From NCBI GenBank assembly GCA_018067115.1, contig JAGPVI010000382.1, forward strand, positions 1 through 22,659: a stretch of 22,659 nt of DNA, given 5' to 3'. The stretch comes from Bizionia sp. (GTDB lineage: Bacteria; Bacteroidota; Bacteroidia; Flavobacteriales; Flavobacteriaceae). Below, in pieces: positions 7,800 to 14,926 of the stretch (position 1 is the first letter of the stretch; each line of letters starts with the position of its first letter). The notes under the pieces are model-generated. The model saw only the letters and a list, made by a program, of their open reading frames with translations. It was not told the origin of the DNA and ran no database searches. A program made the translations under genes and the position numbers.

Positions 7800-9206
7800 A
7801 TGAGAAAACAAAGTTTATATAATATAGTGCTTTTAGTGGGGTTGTCTTTTGTTTTAACATCTTGCTTTGTTGCAAAAGAGTACGAAAGACCAGCTTTGCA
7901 AGAAACTGACGTCTTATACAGAACTGATAATTTGCCAACCGATAGCTTATCTATGGCAGAAGTATCGTGGACTACAATGTTTACAGACCCGTATTTAAAG
8001 CAATATATCGACGAAGGTTTGCAAAACAACATCGATGTAAGAATTGCGCTGCAGCAGCTTGTAGCGGCAGAGGCTTATGCTAAACAAGGAAAAGCCGGGT
8101 ATTTTCCTTCTCTTAGTGCAGGGGCGAGTGTAACGCATCAGGAATTATCTAAAAACAGTCAGTTTGGTGCTTTTTTAGCAGATACGTCTACAGATCAGTT
8201 TGATTTAACAGCAAACTTATCTTGGGAAGCCGATATTTGGGGTAAAATAAGAAGTAATAAGCGTGCTACTCAAGCAGCCTATTTACAAACTGTTGCCGGT
8301 CATCAAGCTGTGAAAACACAGCTTATTTCTAGCATCGCTATTGCCTATTATAATTTATTGGCTTTAGATAAGCAGTTAGAAATTACGAAACAAACGATTT
8401 TAACTCGCGATAGTAGTGTGGTTACTATTAAAGCGTTAAAAGATGCAGGACAAGTGACTCAAGTGGCTGTAGACCAAAATATCGCACAATTTAATAATGC
8501 AAAAGCATTGCAAGTAGACCTTGAGACGGCTATTTTTAAAATGGAAAATACCTTGAGTATTTTATTAGGGAAAGGCCCTCAAGAATTTCAGAGAAGTACT
8601 TTAGATATTCAGGTTATAGATGAAGACATTCGTTTGGGAGTGCCAGCAACCTTGTTAAGCAATCGCCCAGATGTTATGGCCGCAGAGTATAATTTAATTC
8701 AATCTTTTGAGTTAACAAACGTTGCGCGAAGTAATTACTATCCGTCGTTAAAATTAACGGCAACTGGCGGGTTTCAAAGTTTGGAATTAGACAAGCTATT
8801 AAGTGCGAATTCCCTTTTTGCAACCCTTGTTGGCGGATTAACGCAACCGTTGTTTAATCAGCGAAAAATAAAAACACAAAATGAAGTAGCTATCGCGCAA
8901 CAAGAACAGGCTTTATTGCAATTCAAGAAAACTTTATTAGTGGCAGGTGCCGAAGTATCTAACGCTTTATATACTTACGAATCTGAAACTAAGAAAATAG
9001 AGTTTAGAACTCTAGAGGTGGAGGCCTTAAAAAATGCAGAATCCAACTCTGAAGAACTACTTAAAAACGGGTATGCTAATTATTTAGATTTATTAACGGC
9101 AAGACAAAGTGCGTTGAGTGCCCAATTAAATAGTATAGATAGTAAACTTCAACAACTTATTGCTATGGTTAATTTATATGAGGCTTTAGGTGGCGGTTGG
9201 AAATAA
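7800..9206 (+). CDS. RND efflux outer-membrane factor (OprM/NodT type lipoprotein)
   Basis: This 468-aa outer-membrane channel completes the tripartite pump. Its signal peptide has the lipobox VLTSC with Cys22. Two outer-efflux-protein repeats follow (about 55-250 and 265-465), each with long Ala/Gln-rich helices that form the periplasmic tunnel. Recognisable NodT-like features are LSWEADIWGKIRS near 140, LLGKGP near 250, LLSNRPDVMAAEY near 280 and the C-terminal LDLLTARQSALSAQLN. The end VNLYEALGGGWK is typical of the family. Its ATG lies 2 bp after the pump stop, so translation is probably coupled. Confidence 0.96.
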   Translation: MRKQSLYNIVLLVGLSFVLTSCFVAKEYERPALQETDVLYRTDNLPTDSLSMAEVSWTTMFTDPYLKQYIDEGLQNNIDVRIALQQLVAAEAYAKQGKAGYFPSLSAGASVTHQELSKNSQFGAFLADTSTDQFDLTANLSWEADIWGKIRSNKRATQAAYLQTVAGHQAVKTQLISSIAIAYYNLLALDKQLEITKQTILTRDSSVVTIKALKDAGQVTQVAVDQNIAQFNNAKALQVDLETAIFKMENTLSILLGKGPQEFQRSTLDIQVIDEDIRLGVPATLLSNRPDVMAAEYNLIQSFELTNVARSNYYPSLKLTATGGFQSLELDKLLSANSLFATLVGGLTQPLFNQRKIKTQNEVAIAQQEQALLQFKKTLLVAGAEVSNALYTYESETKKIEFRTLEVEALKNAESNSEELLKNGYANYLDLLTARQSALSAQLNSIDSKLQQLIAMVNLYEALGGGWK

Positions 9207-9216
9207 TTAGATTTAT

Positions 9217-9810
9217 ATGATAACGAAAACGGATATTTTGGAATGTTCTATTCTAAACTTTACAAAGTTTGGAAGCAAGCATTTTACACTCGATCAGCTT
9301 TCAAAAATCCTTGGTATTTCTAAAAAAACAATCTATAAACACTTCGAAAATAAAGAAAATCTTGTAGCAGAAAGCTTAGGGTTTTTAATCGATAAATTTA
9401 TGGTCGATATTAATGAGATTGTAGAGCAGAATACTCACGATGGTGTTGTAACTATTATCTTAATTTATAAAAAAGGGTTTGAGTATTTAAAATACTTCAA
9501 ACCCTCTTTTTTGTTCGGAATTAAAAAGTACTATCCAAAAGCCAATCTCATTTTTAAAGCGTTTAGACAAGAGCTTGTGTTTACTATGGTGTATGCTCAA
9601 TTAGAGCGTGCTAAAGCGGACGGGCATATTAGAACTGAAATTGATATTAAATTAATCTGCGAGTTGTACTATTTAAAAATGGATGCCATTGCTTTTACAT
9701 CGGATTCTCTTTTTGATTCCTATACCCTAGATGCCATTTTAGAACATAGTGTTGTCTGTACTTTAAAAGGAATAACAACGTTGCATTATTCTAATCCTTA
9801 TTTTGAATAG
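9217..9810 (+). CDS. TetR/AcrR-family transcriptional regulator
   Basis: This 197-aa protein has the N-terminal TetR helix-turn-helix at about residues 23-46 (FTLDQLSKILGISKKTIYKHFENKENL). The long helical ligand/dimer domain (50-197) has no similarity that I can name. It follows the outer-membrane factor by 10 bp, so it is the last gene of the efflux operon. Such regulators usually repress their own operon and release it when they bind a pump substrate. Having both a GbsR-type first gene and a TetR-type last gene is notable. A promoter box for the next gene starts 5 bp after its stop. Confidence 0.9.
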   Translation: MITKTDILECSILNFTKFGSKHFTLDQLSKILGISKKTIYKHFENKENLVAESLGFLIDKFMVDINEIVEQNTHDGVVTIILIYKKGFEYLKYFKPSFLFGIKKYYPKANLIFKAFRQELVFTMVYAQLERAKADGHIRTEIDIKLICELYYLKMDAIAFTSDSLFDSYTLDAILEHSVVCTLKGITTLHYSNPYFE

Positions 9811-9815
9811 ATTTG

Positions 9816-9823
9816 TATTTTTG
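9816..9823 (+). promoter_or_regulatory. -7 promoter box of the 131-aa gene
   Basis: TATTTTTG fits TAnnTTTG and ends only 4 bp before the ATG at 9828. Transcription would then start at or beside the start codon, suggesting a leaderless or nearly leaderless mRNA. It also argues against the upstream GTG-like start at 9813, which lies before the box. Confidence 0.5.
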
Positions 9824-9827
9824 CAGT

Positions 9828-10223
9828 ATGAAAAAAGATATTGAAATCCCGAAGGTAGAAGGTGTTTATGTGGCAATTGTAAACGAATACAACGACATTT
9901 ATAAAACTCAAGATTGGAATGCTTATATTATTAATGATAATAATGAAGATCTAGAAATGGTTATTATTGTTACCGATGGCTATTCTGAAAACAAGATCAC
10001 CTCTAAGTTTCGTAAGAAAATAGATGTGCTACCTAAAAAGAGTTACGCGAAAATTGAAATGATTCAAGAAGAACTCTTTGCTTTAAACAATCAGTTTAAA
10101 GTCACTTATTTTAAAGGTAATACGATGTTTGATAAAGTGTTTACTTTTAGAAAAAACACAATAAATTTAAAGGCTCTGCAGGCGATTCCGCTTATGGAAG
10201 CGCAAGGGGTATTAGTTAAGTAG
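9828..10223 (+). CDS. Uncharacterised conserved-looking flavobacterial protein
   Basis: This is a 131-aa soluble protein with no signal peptide or membrane span. It alternates beta-like segments (GVYVAIVNEY, DWNAYIINDN, LEMVIIVTDGY) with a KKSYAKIEMIQEEL helix, then FKVTYFKG and a C-terminal IPLMEAQGVLVK. The predicted mostly beta, single-domain layout gives no catalytic motif that I can identify. I start it at MKKDIEIP (9828), because the open frame extended to 9813 would put the promoter box inside the gene. It is followed by the 51-aa gene. Similar proteins seem familiar from other flavobacteria, but I know no function. Confidence 0.75.
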   Translation: MKKDIEIPKVEGVYVAIVNEYNDIYKTQDWNAYIINDNNEDLEMVIIVTDGYSENKITSKFRKKIDVLPKKSYAKIEMIQEELFALNNQFKVTYFKGNTMFDKVFTFRKNTINLKALQAIPLMEAQGVLVK

Positions 10224-10268
10224 AATGTAATCACTGTTTTTGTAGTATATTACTTAAAAAATAAAACG

Positions 10269-10424
10269 ATGAGAAAACTACGAGCGATTGGATTTATCCT
10301 ATTAGTAATAGGGGTAATATTACATTTATATTTAGAGAATGAAGGTGTCGATTTTGTTACGGGAGTACTTATGGGTGCTGGTTTTGCCTTATTAATTACG
10401 GGGCAGTTAAAGCGAAATATTTAG
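10269..10424 (+). CDS. Small two-helix membrane protein (51 aa)
   Basis: An ATG at 10269 opens a 51-residue frame ending in TAG at 10422-10424. It has two hydrophobic helices, about residues 6-21 (AIGFILLVIGVILHLY) and 30-45 (VTGVLMGAGFALLITG), joined by a short acidic loop (LENEGVDF). Basic residues sit at both ends (MRKLR, KRNI), so both ends are probably cytoplasmic. The Gly-spaced helices would suit helix packing. The clean membrane pattern and the use of an otherwise empty gap make it a credible small gene. No family was recognised. Confidence 0.65.
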   Translation: MRKLRAIGFILLVIGVILHLYLENEGVDFVTGVLMGAGFALLITGQLKRNI

Positions 10425-10467
10425 GCTTAATGTAAACGTATAAAGTACGGTCGCTCTCGCTGTATGC

Positions 10468-10550
10468 GCGTTAGGGATTGTAGTAGAAATCCTTTTGGTA
10501 AGGTACGCGCCAAAAGATTGTAGCGTAAAGCCCGCCCTTTTGGAACGCCC
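10468..10550 (-). repeat. Dispersed intergenic repeat, copy 2 (inverted relative to copy 1)
   Basis: Read on the minus strand, this ~83-bp element starts GGGCGTTCC and contains GGGCTTTACGCT and CTACAATCCC. It ends TAACGC, matching the element at 1697-1777. The central hairpin is kept with different bases (CTTTTGG at 10492-10498 pairs with CCAAAAG at 10510-10516, 11-base loop). It lies between the stop of the 51-aa gene and the stop of gpsA, where it could also act as an RNA stem-loop at the 3' ends. Confidence 0.75.
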
Positions 10551-10585
10551 AAAACACCTATTTTAATGGGGTTGTGATACTGGAT

Positions 10586-11587
10586 TTAGTCGAGTTTATC
10601 GGCTAGTTTTTTAAATTCTTTTTTAGCATCTTTTCCGTCGTATAAGATATTGTAGACGGCATCGATAATATGAATTTTAGTTTTTTTCTTATTCTTTTGG
10701 TTAATTAAATAAGCGCTTTTAGTGGCGTAATACCCTTCGGCAACCATACTCATTTCCATTTGTGCCGATTTTACGGTGTAGCCTTTTCCAATCATATTTC
10801 CGAACATTCTATTTCTAGAAAATAGAGAGTAACCCGTTACTAGTAAATCGCCTAAGTAAGCCGAGTTGTTTATGTTGCGTTTCATTTTATGCTTTTTCTT
10901 AATAAATCGCTTCATTTCGCGAATAGCATTACTCATTAATACACTCTGGAAATTATCCCCATAGCCCAAACCGTGGGCTATACCAGCGGCTATGGCATAA
11001 ATATTTTTAAGCATAACGGCATATTCGGTACCGATAACGTCGTCGCTAATTTTTGTTTTAATATAATCGCTAGATAAGGCATCTGCGATGTATTGCGCTT
11101 TTGTAGCATCGTCGCAAGAAATAGTAAGGTACGAGAGACGCTCTAAAGCGACTTCTTCGGCGTGGCAAGGGCCAGCAATAACAGCGATGTTTTGAAAAGG
11201 AACATTATGAATGTCGTGAAAATGCTCGCCTAACAACAAGCCAGTTTCTGGAACGATACCCTTTACTGCAGATACTACAGTTTTATTGGTGATGTCTACA
11301 GTTAGTTTTTCTAATTCTGAATAAATAAACGCAGAAGGCACCACAAATATTAAAACATCTGCATAGTTAGCAATTTCATTAATATCGTTACTTAGCTTTA
11401 ATTGGTCTAAATGAAACTCTACCGAACTTAGGTAACTAGGGTTGTGCTGCTCTTTTATTAAGTGCTCTTTTGTATACACACTGCGCATATACCAGCCAAC
11501 TTCGGCTTGGTTTTCGCATAGCATTTTTACTATTGCAGTGGCCCAACTTCCAGATCCAAAAACGGCATATTTTAATTCGTTGCTCAT
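10586..11587 (-). CDS. gpsA: Glycerol-3-phosphate dehydrogenase [NAD(P)+]
   Basis: This 333-aa cytoplasmic enzyme reduces dihydroxyacetone phosphate to sn-glycerol 3-phosphate for phospholipid synthesis. The Rossmann motif FGSGSWATAI (G11, G13, A16) opens the protein. Family signatures follow: VSAVKGIVPETG, GPCHAEEV, the catalytic-lysine region LKNIYAIAAGIAHGLGYGDN and the sugar-phosphate site LGDLLVTGYSLFSRNR. The frame stays open upstream to a TTG at 11632, but the ATG at 11587 (MSNELKYAVFG) is the family-consistent start and leaves room for two -7 boxes. It converges with the 51-aa gene across the dispersed repeat. Confidence 0.95.
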   Translation of the reverse strand: MSNELKYAVFGSGSWATAIVKMLCENQAEVGWYMRSVYTKEHLIKEQHNPSYLSSVEFHLDQLKLSNDINEIANYADVLIFVVPSAFIYSELEKLTVDITNKTVVSAVKGIVPETGLLLGEHFHDIHNVPFQNIAVIAGPCHAEEVALERLSYLTISCDDATKAQYIADALSSDYIKTKISDDVIGTEYAVMLKNIYAIAAGIAHGLGYGDNFQSVLMSNAIREMKRFIKKKHKMKRNINNSAYLGDLLVTGYSLFSRNRMFGNMIGKGYTVKSAQMEMSMVAEGYYATKSAYLINQKNKKKTKIHIIDAVYNILYDGKDAKKEFKKLADKLD

Positions 11588-11629
11588 ATTCTCTTTATTA
11601 AAACCTTCATTGCCTATAAAGACAAGCTT

Positions 11630-11645
11630 CAAAAATACAAAAATA
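11630..11645 (-). promoter_or_regulatory. Tandem -7 boxes upstream of gpsA
   Basis: On the minus strand TATTTTTG occurs twice, at the complements of 11638-11645 and 11630-11637. Both fit TAnnTTTG. The nearer copy ends 42 bp before the ATG at 11587. No clear TTG is seen at the -33 distance for either box. Confidence 0.5.
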
Positions 11646-11737
11646 TTAATGATAGCTAAACCCTTGTAGCATTACCTTTACTGTTTTTGGCACAACTTTT
11701 GAAAAACTATAATTATCAATCTATAAAAACGACAGTT

Positions 11738-12691
11738 ATGAAACAATTAAAACGAATTTTTGGTGTAGTACTTTTAGCACTTGTAGTAATGTCTTGCCAA
11801 ACAGATATAATTGTTCAAGATGATTACGTAAATACCGCACCGGCGCCATTATCTTTAAATCAATTATTAAATTCTTACGAGCTTTGGTATGTCGATATTA
11901 ATGAAACTATAGGGTATGGTGAAACGCCTTTTCTACAAATTGCATTTACCGTATCGTTTAAAAACGGTGTGTTATATGCTAATAATAATTTAGTAGGGAT
12001 TGGTAGTCAGGGTAATGGTTTTGGAATTCCTATTGGGTATTACGATGCTTATAATATGATTTTAGATACCGATCATGATATTGATGGTTTTGATACTTTT
12101 GATGTATATCAAGTAGATTATAATACTATTGAATTGTATAACCCTTACAATGATACGTCTTACTTTTTAAACGGATCGCAGCGTGCAACGTTTGATTATG
12201 ATTATGTATTCTATGATAATATTCATTATTTCTTACAAGAATATGAAGCTTGGGAAAAAACATTTACTAGTAATTATGGCGCATTAAATGCTTTTGATGA
12301 TGAAAACTATTTACAGTTTTTAGCAGGAGGGAACGATGTAACGTTTAGAAGCTCTCAAGATATGGTTAGCACTCCACCAAACTCATTATACTGGGATTAT
12401 ACAGGAATTTACGGTGTTGGCGATATAGTCGGTAATATGTATCTTAAAACCTTAACTCTCGATTACGATTATTTTGATAATGAATTTTTTGAGTTGGATG
12501 TAAGAAACGATCAAACGATCGAGCTTTTTCACGCAGATTCTGGAACCCTTTACAGGTTTAAAGGCCGTGGATATATTCAGTATCTAAAAGAGGGAACAAC
12601 TGTAAATAAATCTAAATCTTCTGGAGAGAAAAAAAGAAAACAACGTACAGCTAAAAAAGAAAATACGCGTAGCAGTACAAGAACATTATAA
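11738..12691 (+). CDS. Uncharacterised exported lipoprotein with basic tail
   Basis: This 317-aa protein has a signal peptide (MKQLKRIFGVVLLALVV) and a lipobox VVMSC with Cys20. The mature part is very rich in Asp, Tyr and Asn (for example YDAYNMILDTDHDIDGFDTFDVY), with repeated beta-strand-like segments such as DTSYFLNGSQ and DSGTLYRFKGRGYIQYL. The DxDxDG-like stretch TDHDIDGFD might bind calcium, which is inference. The last 27 residues are basic (KKRKQRTAKKEN). The open frame reaches a TTG at 11687, but the ATG at 11738 gives the proper signal peptide. It is divergent from gpsA and followed by a terminator. It is probably cell-surface or outer-membrane attached; function unknown. Confidence 0.85.
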   Translation: MKQLKRIFGVVLLALVVMSCQTDIIVQDDYVNTAPAPLSLNQLLNSYELWYVDINETIGYGETPFLQIAFTVSFKNGVLYANNNLVGIGSQGNGFGIPIGYYDAYNMILDTDHDIDGFDTFDVYQVDYNTIELYNPYNDTSYFLNGSQRATFDYDYVFYDNIHYFLQEYEAWEKTFTSNYGALNAFDDENYLQFLAGGNDVTFRSSQDMVSTPPNSLYWDYTGIYGVGDIVGNMYLKTLTLDYDYFDNEFFELDVRNDQTIELFHADSGTLYRFKGRGYIQYLKEGTTVNKSKSSGEKKRKQRTAKKENTRSSTRTL

Positions 12692-12711
12692 TTTTTTAGA
12701 TACTTGATTTT

Positions 12712-12747
12712 AAAACTACTTAGCCTGTATAGGTTGAGTAGTTTTTT
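12712..12747 (+). terminator. Rho-independent terminator of the lipoprotein gene
   Basis: The stem AAAACTACT (12712-12720) pairs with AGTAGTTTT (12737-12745). The inner bases can extend the pairing, and a run of six T follows. It begins 20 bp after the stop codon. Confidence 0.85.
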
Positions 12748-12864
12748 GTTGTTTTATGTTTTTTTTAGTAGCAATAATAGCGGATAATAATAGGAATTTA
12801 AGAAGATTTTTTTAAACTTTACAATAGGAGAATTTAAATTATTAATTTAAAACAATTAAAAATT

Positions 12865-13350
12865 ATGGGATTATTTTCATTTATTAAGAATGCCGGGGCA
12901 AAAGTCTTTGGAATAGGAAAAACAGATAAAGAAGAGCAGGCAGAAGCTAAAGCAGCAGAGTTAAAGTTGGAAGAAATGGCTGCTATAAAATTAAAAGAAA
13001 CGGTACAAGATTTAGATTTAAAAGTTGAAGAACTTAATATTTTAATCGATGATGATAAAGCAACAATATCCGGTAAAGCGGCAGACCAATCTACTCGTGA
13101 AAAAGTAATTTTAGTAGTTGGTAATAGTGACGGTATTGCTACGGTAGACGACCAAATGACGGTAGAGTATAAAGAGCCGGAAGCGCTGTTTCATACAGTA
13201 GTAAGCGGCGATACTTTAGGTAAGATTGCTAAAAAGTATTACGAGAATGCTATGAAGTATCCAGTTATTTTTGAAGCTAATAAACCAATGCTAACAGATC
13301 CAGATAAAATTTATCCAGGTCAAGTATTGCGTATTCCAGCGTTAGACTAG
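12865..13350 (+). CDS. kbp: BON-LysM domain protein (Kbp/YgaU type)
   Basis: This 161-aa protein has no signal peptide and shows two domains. A BON domain spans about residues 43-101 (LKVEELNILIDDDKATISGKA...). A C-terminal LysM domain spans about 109-158 (FHTVVSGDTLGKIAKKYYE ... IYPGQVLRIP). This matches E. coli Kbp/YgaU, a cytoplasmic potassium-binding protein that carries a LysM fold without needing cell-wall contact. The N-terminus starts with MGLFSFIKNAGAKVFG, as in that family, followed by an Ala/Glu-rich helix. It is a single gene bounded by terminators on both sides. The exact ligand in this organism is inferred from the family only. Confidence 0.92.
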   Translation: MGLFSFIKNAGAKVFGIGKTDKEEQAEAKAAELKLEEMAAIKLKETVQDLDLKVEELNILIDDDKATISGKAADQSTREKVILVVGNSDGIATVDDQMTVEYKEPEALFHTVVSGDTLGKIAKKYYENAMKYPVIFEANKPMLTDPDKIYPGQVLRIPALD

Positions 13351-13370
13351 TATTTTAAAATACAGATATT

Positions 13371-13402
13371 AAAAAGGCAACTCTATTAGGGTTGCCTTTT
13401 TT
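13371..13402. terminator. Bidirectional terminator between kbp and the 74-aa gene
   Basis: AAAAAGGCAAC (13371-13381) pairs with GTTGCCTTTTT (13391-13401) around a 9-base loop. There are T-runs on both strands, and it sits between two converging genes, so it probably ends both transcripts. Confidence 0.85.
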
Positions 13403-13423
13403 ATTAACTAATGTATAAAAAAA

Positions 13424-13648
13424 TTACTGGGTATTCTCAGGAGATGCTTCTGCAATATCACTCTCGATAAAGTACTTTAAAAAGCAAAATGTAGAACCTA
13501 TAAATGGGATGCCCAAAATAAGGAAAACCCAGAGTGTTCTATTTGTTTTATTGTGCTCGTTCTTGTATACAAACCATATGCTTAGGGCAATGTAACCAAT
13601 TAAAGAAGCAACTATAAGTAGTAAAGTTAAGGGATTTACTGCCTTCAT
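13424..13648 (-). CDS. Small PLDc_N-like membrane protein
   Basis: This 74-aa protein has two hydrophobic helices, about residues 7-27 (LTLLLIVASLIGYIALSIWFV) and 39-60. They are joined by a positively charged hydrophilic loop (YKNEHNKTNRT), and a short acidic tail follows. The second helix reads LWVFLILGIPFIGSTFCFLKYFI. This resembles the short PLDc_N (phospholipase D N-terminal-like) membrane module with its W..(I/L)...P..G...Y/F pattern. Proteins of this type occur alone in many bacteria, and their function is unknown. It has its own promoter (13666-13698) and shares the terminator at 13371-13402 with kbp. Confidence 0.72.
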   Translation of the reverse strand: MKAVNPLTLLLIVASLIGYIALSIWFVYKNEHNKTNRTLWVFLILGIPFIGSTFCFLKYFIESDIAEASPENTQ

Positions 13649-13665
13649 AATCTATCTATTTTCAA

Positions 13666-13698
13666 CAAAATTAATTGAATTCATTGGGCTTATAGCAA
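13666..13698 (-). promoter_or_regulatory. Promoter of the 74-aa membrane protein gene
   Basis: On the minus strand TTG (complement of 13696-13698) is followed after 22 bases by TAATTTTG (complement of 13666-13673). It fits the Bacteroidota TTG / TAnnTTTG pattern and ends 17 bp before the ATG. Confidence 0.6.
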
Positions 13699-13754
13699 CC
13701 ATTAATCGGTATTTTAGGTCGTTTATCTAAAACCCGCTTTTTTGATGCTTTTCC

Positions 13755-13774
13755 ATTACGGCAAAAACCGTAAT
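13755..13774. other. Isolated hairpin in the 13649-13862 intergenic gap
   Basis: ATTACGG (13755-13761) pairs perfectly with CCGTAAT (13768-13774) around a 6-base A-rich loop. It has no T-run on either strand at the right place, so it is not a standard terminator. It lies 57 bp upstream of the -33 element of the 74-aa gene. The rest of this gap holds only that promoter and the terminator at 13811-13846. Confidence 0.4.
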
Positions 13775-13810
13775 TGTACGAAAATTCCTATTTTGTAATC
13801 GTGATAATAA

Positions 13811-13846
13811 TCAAAAAAAAAGCCCAACGTTTAAATGTTGGGCTTT
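13811..13846 (-). terminator. Rho-independent terminator of the DoxDA gene
   Basis: Read on the minus strand, AAAGCCCAAC pairs with GTTGGGCTTT (13837-13846 with 13819-13828) and a run of nine T follows. It begins 16 bp after the stop of the DoxDA gene and closes the sulfur-related run. Confidence 0.9.
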
Positions 13847-13862
13847 AAAGAAGGTGTAACAG

Positions 13863-14894
13863 TTAATTTGTAATAGTAATTGTTTCATTCCAAACCGTTC
13901 CGCTAATGTCGGTAAGTGATACAATGTATTCGCCAGCGGGTATATTTGCTAATGCAGTATCTTTAATAGATAGAGTCGCTTTTGCGCCCAAAGGAATAAT
14001 CATACTATGTTTTCCAGGTTTTACTTTAGTAACATATACGTTGTCTATATTTTCTTTAGGGAATTGTGATAAACTGGCACCGTCTAATTTTAAAAGGGTT
14101 TCGCCAGCCGTGTTTTTTAAATCTATTTGAATTAAAAAAGAGCCATAAACGTCTACGCCTTCAACTCTAAAGACTTGAAAAGATAAGGTGTTGTTGGTAA
14201 TAGCTCCTTGGCTTAACTCAAGTTTTGGTTTTACAGATTTGTTATGTAAAGTACCCCAAACACCACCGTGGAAATATTGGTTTGTGAATAGAGTTAATCC
14301 TAAAATTAAAAATGAACCTGCAAATACAATTTTATGTAAGTTGTTTAATTTAATTGGTAACGCCCCAGAGGCAATCCAACTAAAACCTTTCCATCTTGTT
14401 ATTTTAGATTTATTTTTAAGCAATAGATAATCTATCGAGTACTTACCACTTCCTGTAAGGAAAATAGTAAACCCAGTAGCGATACCTAATACTCCAATTT
14501 GCCACTCATCTAAGCACGTGGTGCCAATCCAACCTGCGCCTAATAAAATACCCATGGCGAGTCCAAACACACCAATACTCATAAGTCGTGTAAAGAGTCC
14601 AAGCATCATACATAGTCCTACAATAGCTTCAACGATAGTGAAAATTGCCATAGACCACCATAAGGCTTCAGGGTGCGTTACTAAATACTCTATTAAAGGT
14701 TTAATCCCTAGAGCATTTGGTAGGAAGTGATTGAATTTTTCGCCAATATAACCAGCTCCTTCAGGGTCTAGTTTATTGTCTAAAATAAGACGACGCCAAA
14801 AGGCTGAAAAATAGGTCCAACCTACAACTAAACGTAGGGACATAGTGAAAAGGCCAGCCATGTTATATGACTGCAATATTTTTTGATCTTGCAT
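13863..14894 (-). CDS. doxD: DoxD-DoxA fusion, thiosulfate:quinone oxidoreductase-like membrane protein
   Basis: This is a 343-aa membrane protein. Residues 10-160 form a DoxD/DoxX-like four-helix membrane domain (helices about 12-30, 78-100, 102-122, 128-148), with conserved segments FSAFWRRLILDN, GAGWIGTTCLDEWQIG and FLTGSGKYSIDYLL. A fifth helix at 188-206 leads into a beta-rich C-terminal domain (209-343) that fits DoxA. In Acidianus DoxD and DoxA are separate subunits of the enzyme that oxidises thiosulfate to tetrathionate and passes electrons to quinone; fused forms are known in Bacteroidota. It is the last gene of a minus-strand run with YeiH and LysR, 32 bp after the exported 133-aa gene. 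Activity is inferred from the family. Confidence 0.85.
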   Translation of the reverse strand: MQDQKILQSYNMAGLFTMSLRLVVGWTYFSAFWRRLILDNKLDPEGAGYIGEKFNHFLPNALGIKPLIEYLVTHPEALWWSMAIFTIVEAIVGLCMMLGLFTRLMSIGVFGLAMGILLGAGWIGTTCLDEWQIGVLGIATGFTIFLTGSGKYSIDYLLLKNKSKITRWKGFSWIASGALPIKLNNLHKIVFAGSFLILGLTLFTNQYFHGGVWGTLHNKSVKPKLELSQGAITNNTLSFQVFRVEGVDVYGSFLIQIDLKNTAGETLLKLDGASLSQFPKENIDNVYVTKVKPGKHSMIIPLGAKATLSIKDTALANIPAGEYIVSLTDISGTVWNETITITN

Positions 14895-14926
14895 TGTTAT
14901 AAATTTTATAGTAAAAGAATTGTGAT

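Noticed and set aside
11588..11632. Extended gpsA start at a TTG (15 extra residues)
   Set aside because: The extension overlaps a -7 box and does not fit the GpsA N-terminus, which begins a few residues before the GxGxxA motif.
12833..12851. AT-only inverted repeat (TTTAAATT-N3-AATTTAAA) upstream of kbp
   Set aside because: Such repeats arise readily by chance in AT-rich intergenic DNA; no further support seen.
13649..13862. Possible small RNA or tRNA in the gap before the DoxDA terminator
   Set aside because: No cloverleaf or CCA-type 3' end could be drawn; only one short hairpin, a promoter and a terminator are supported.
13906..14730. Three plus-strand open frames opposite the DoxDA gene
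   Set aside because: They are antisense to well-conserved DoxD and DoxA segments, lack promoters, and their translations look like reversed membrane helices.
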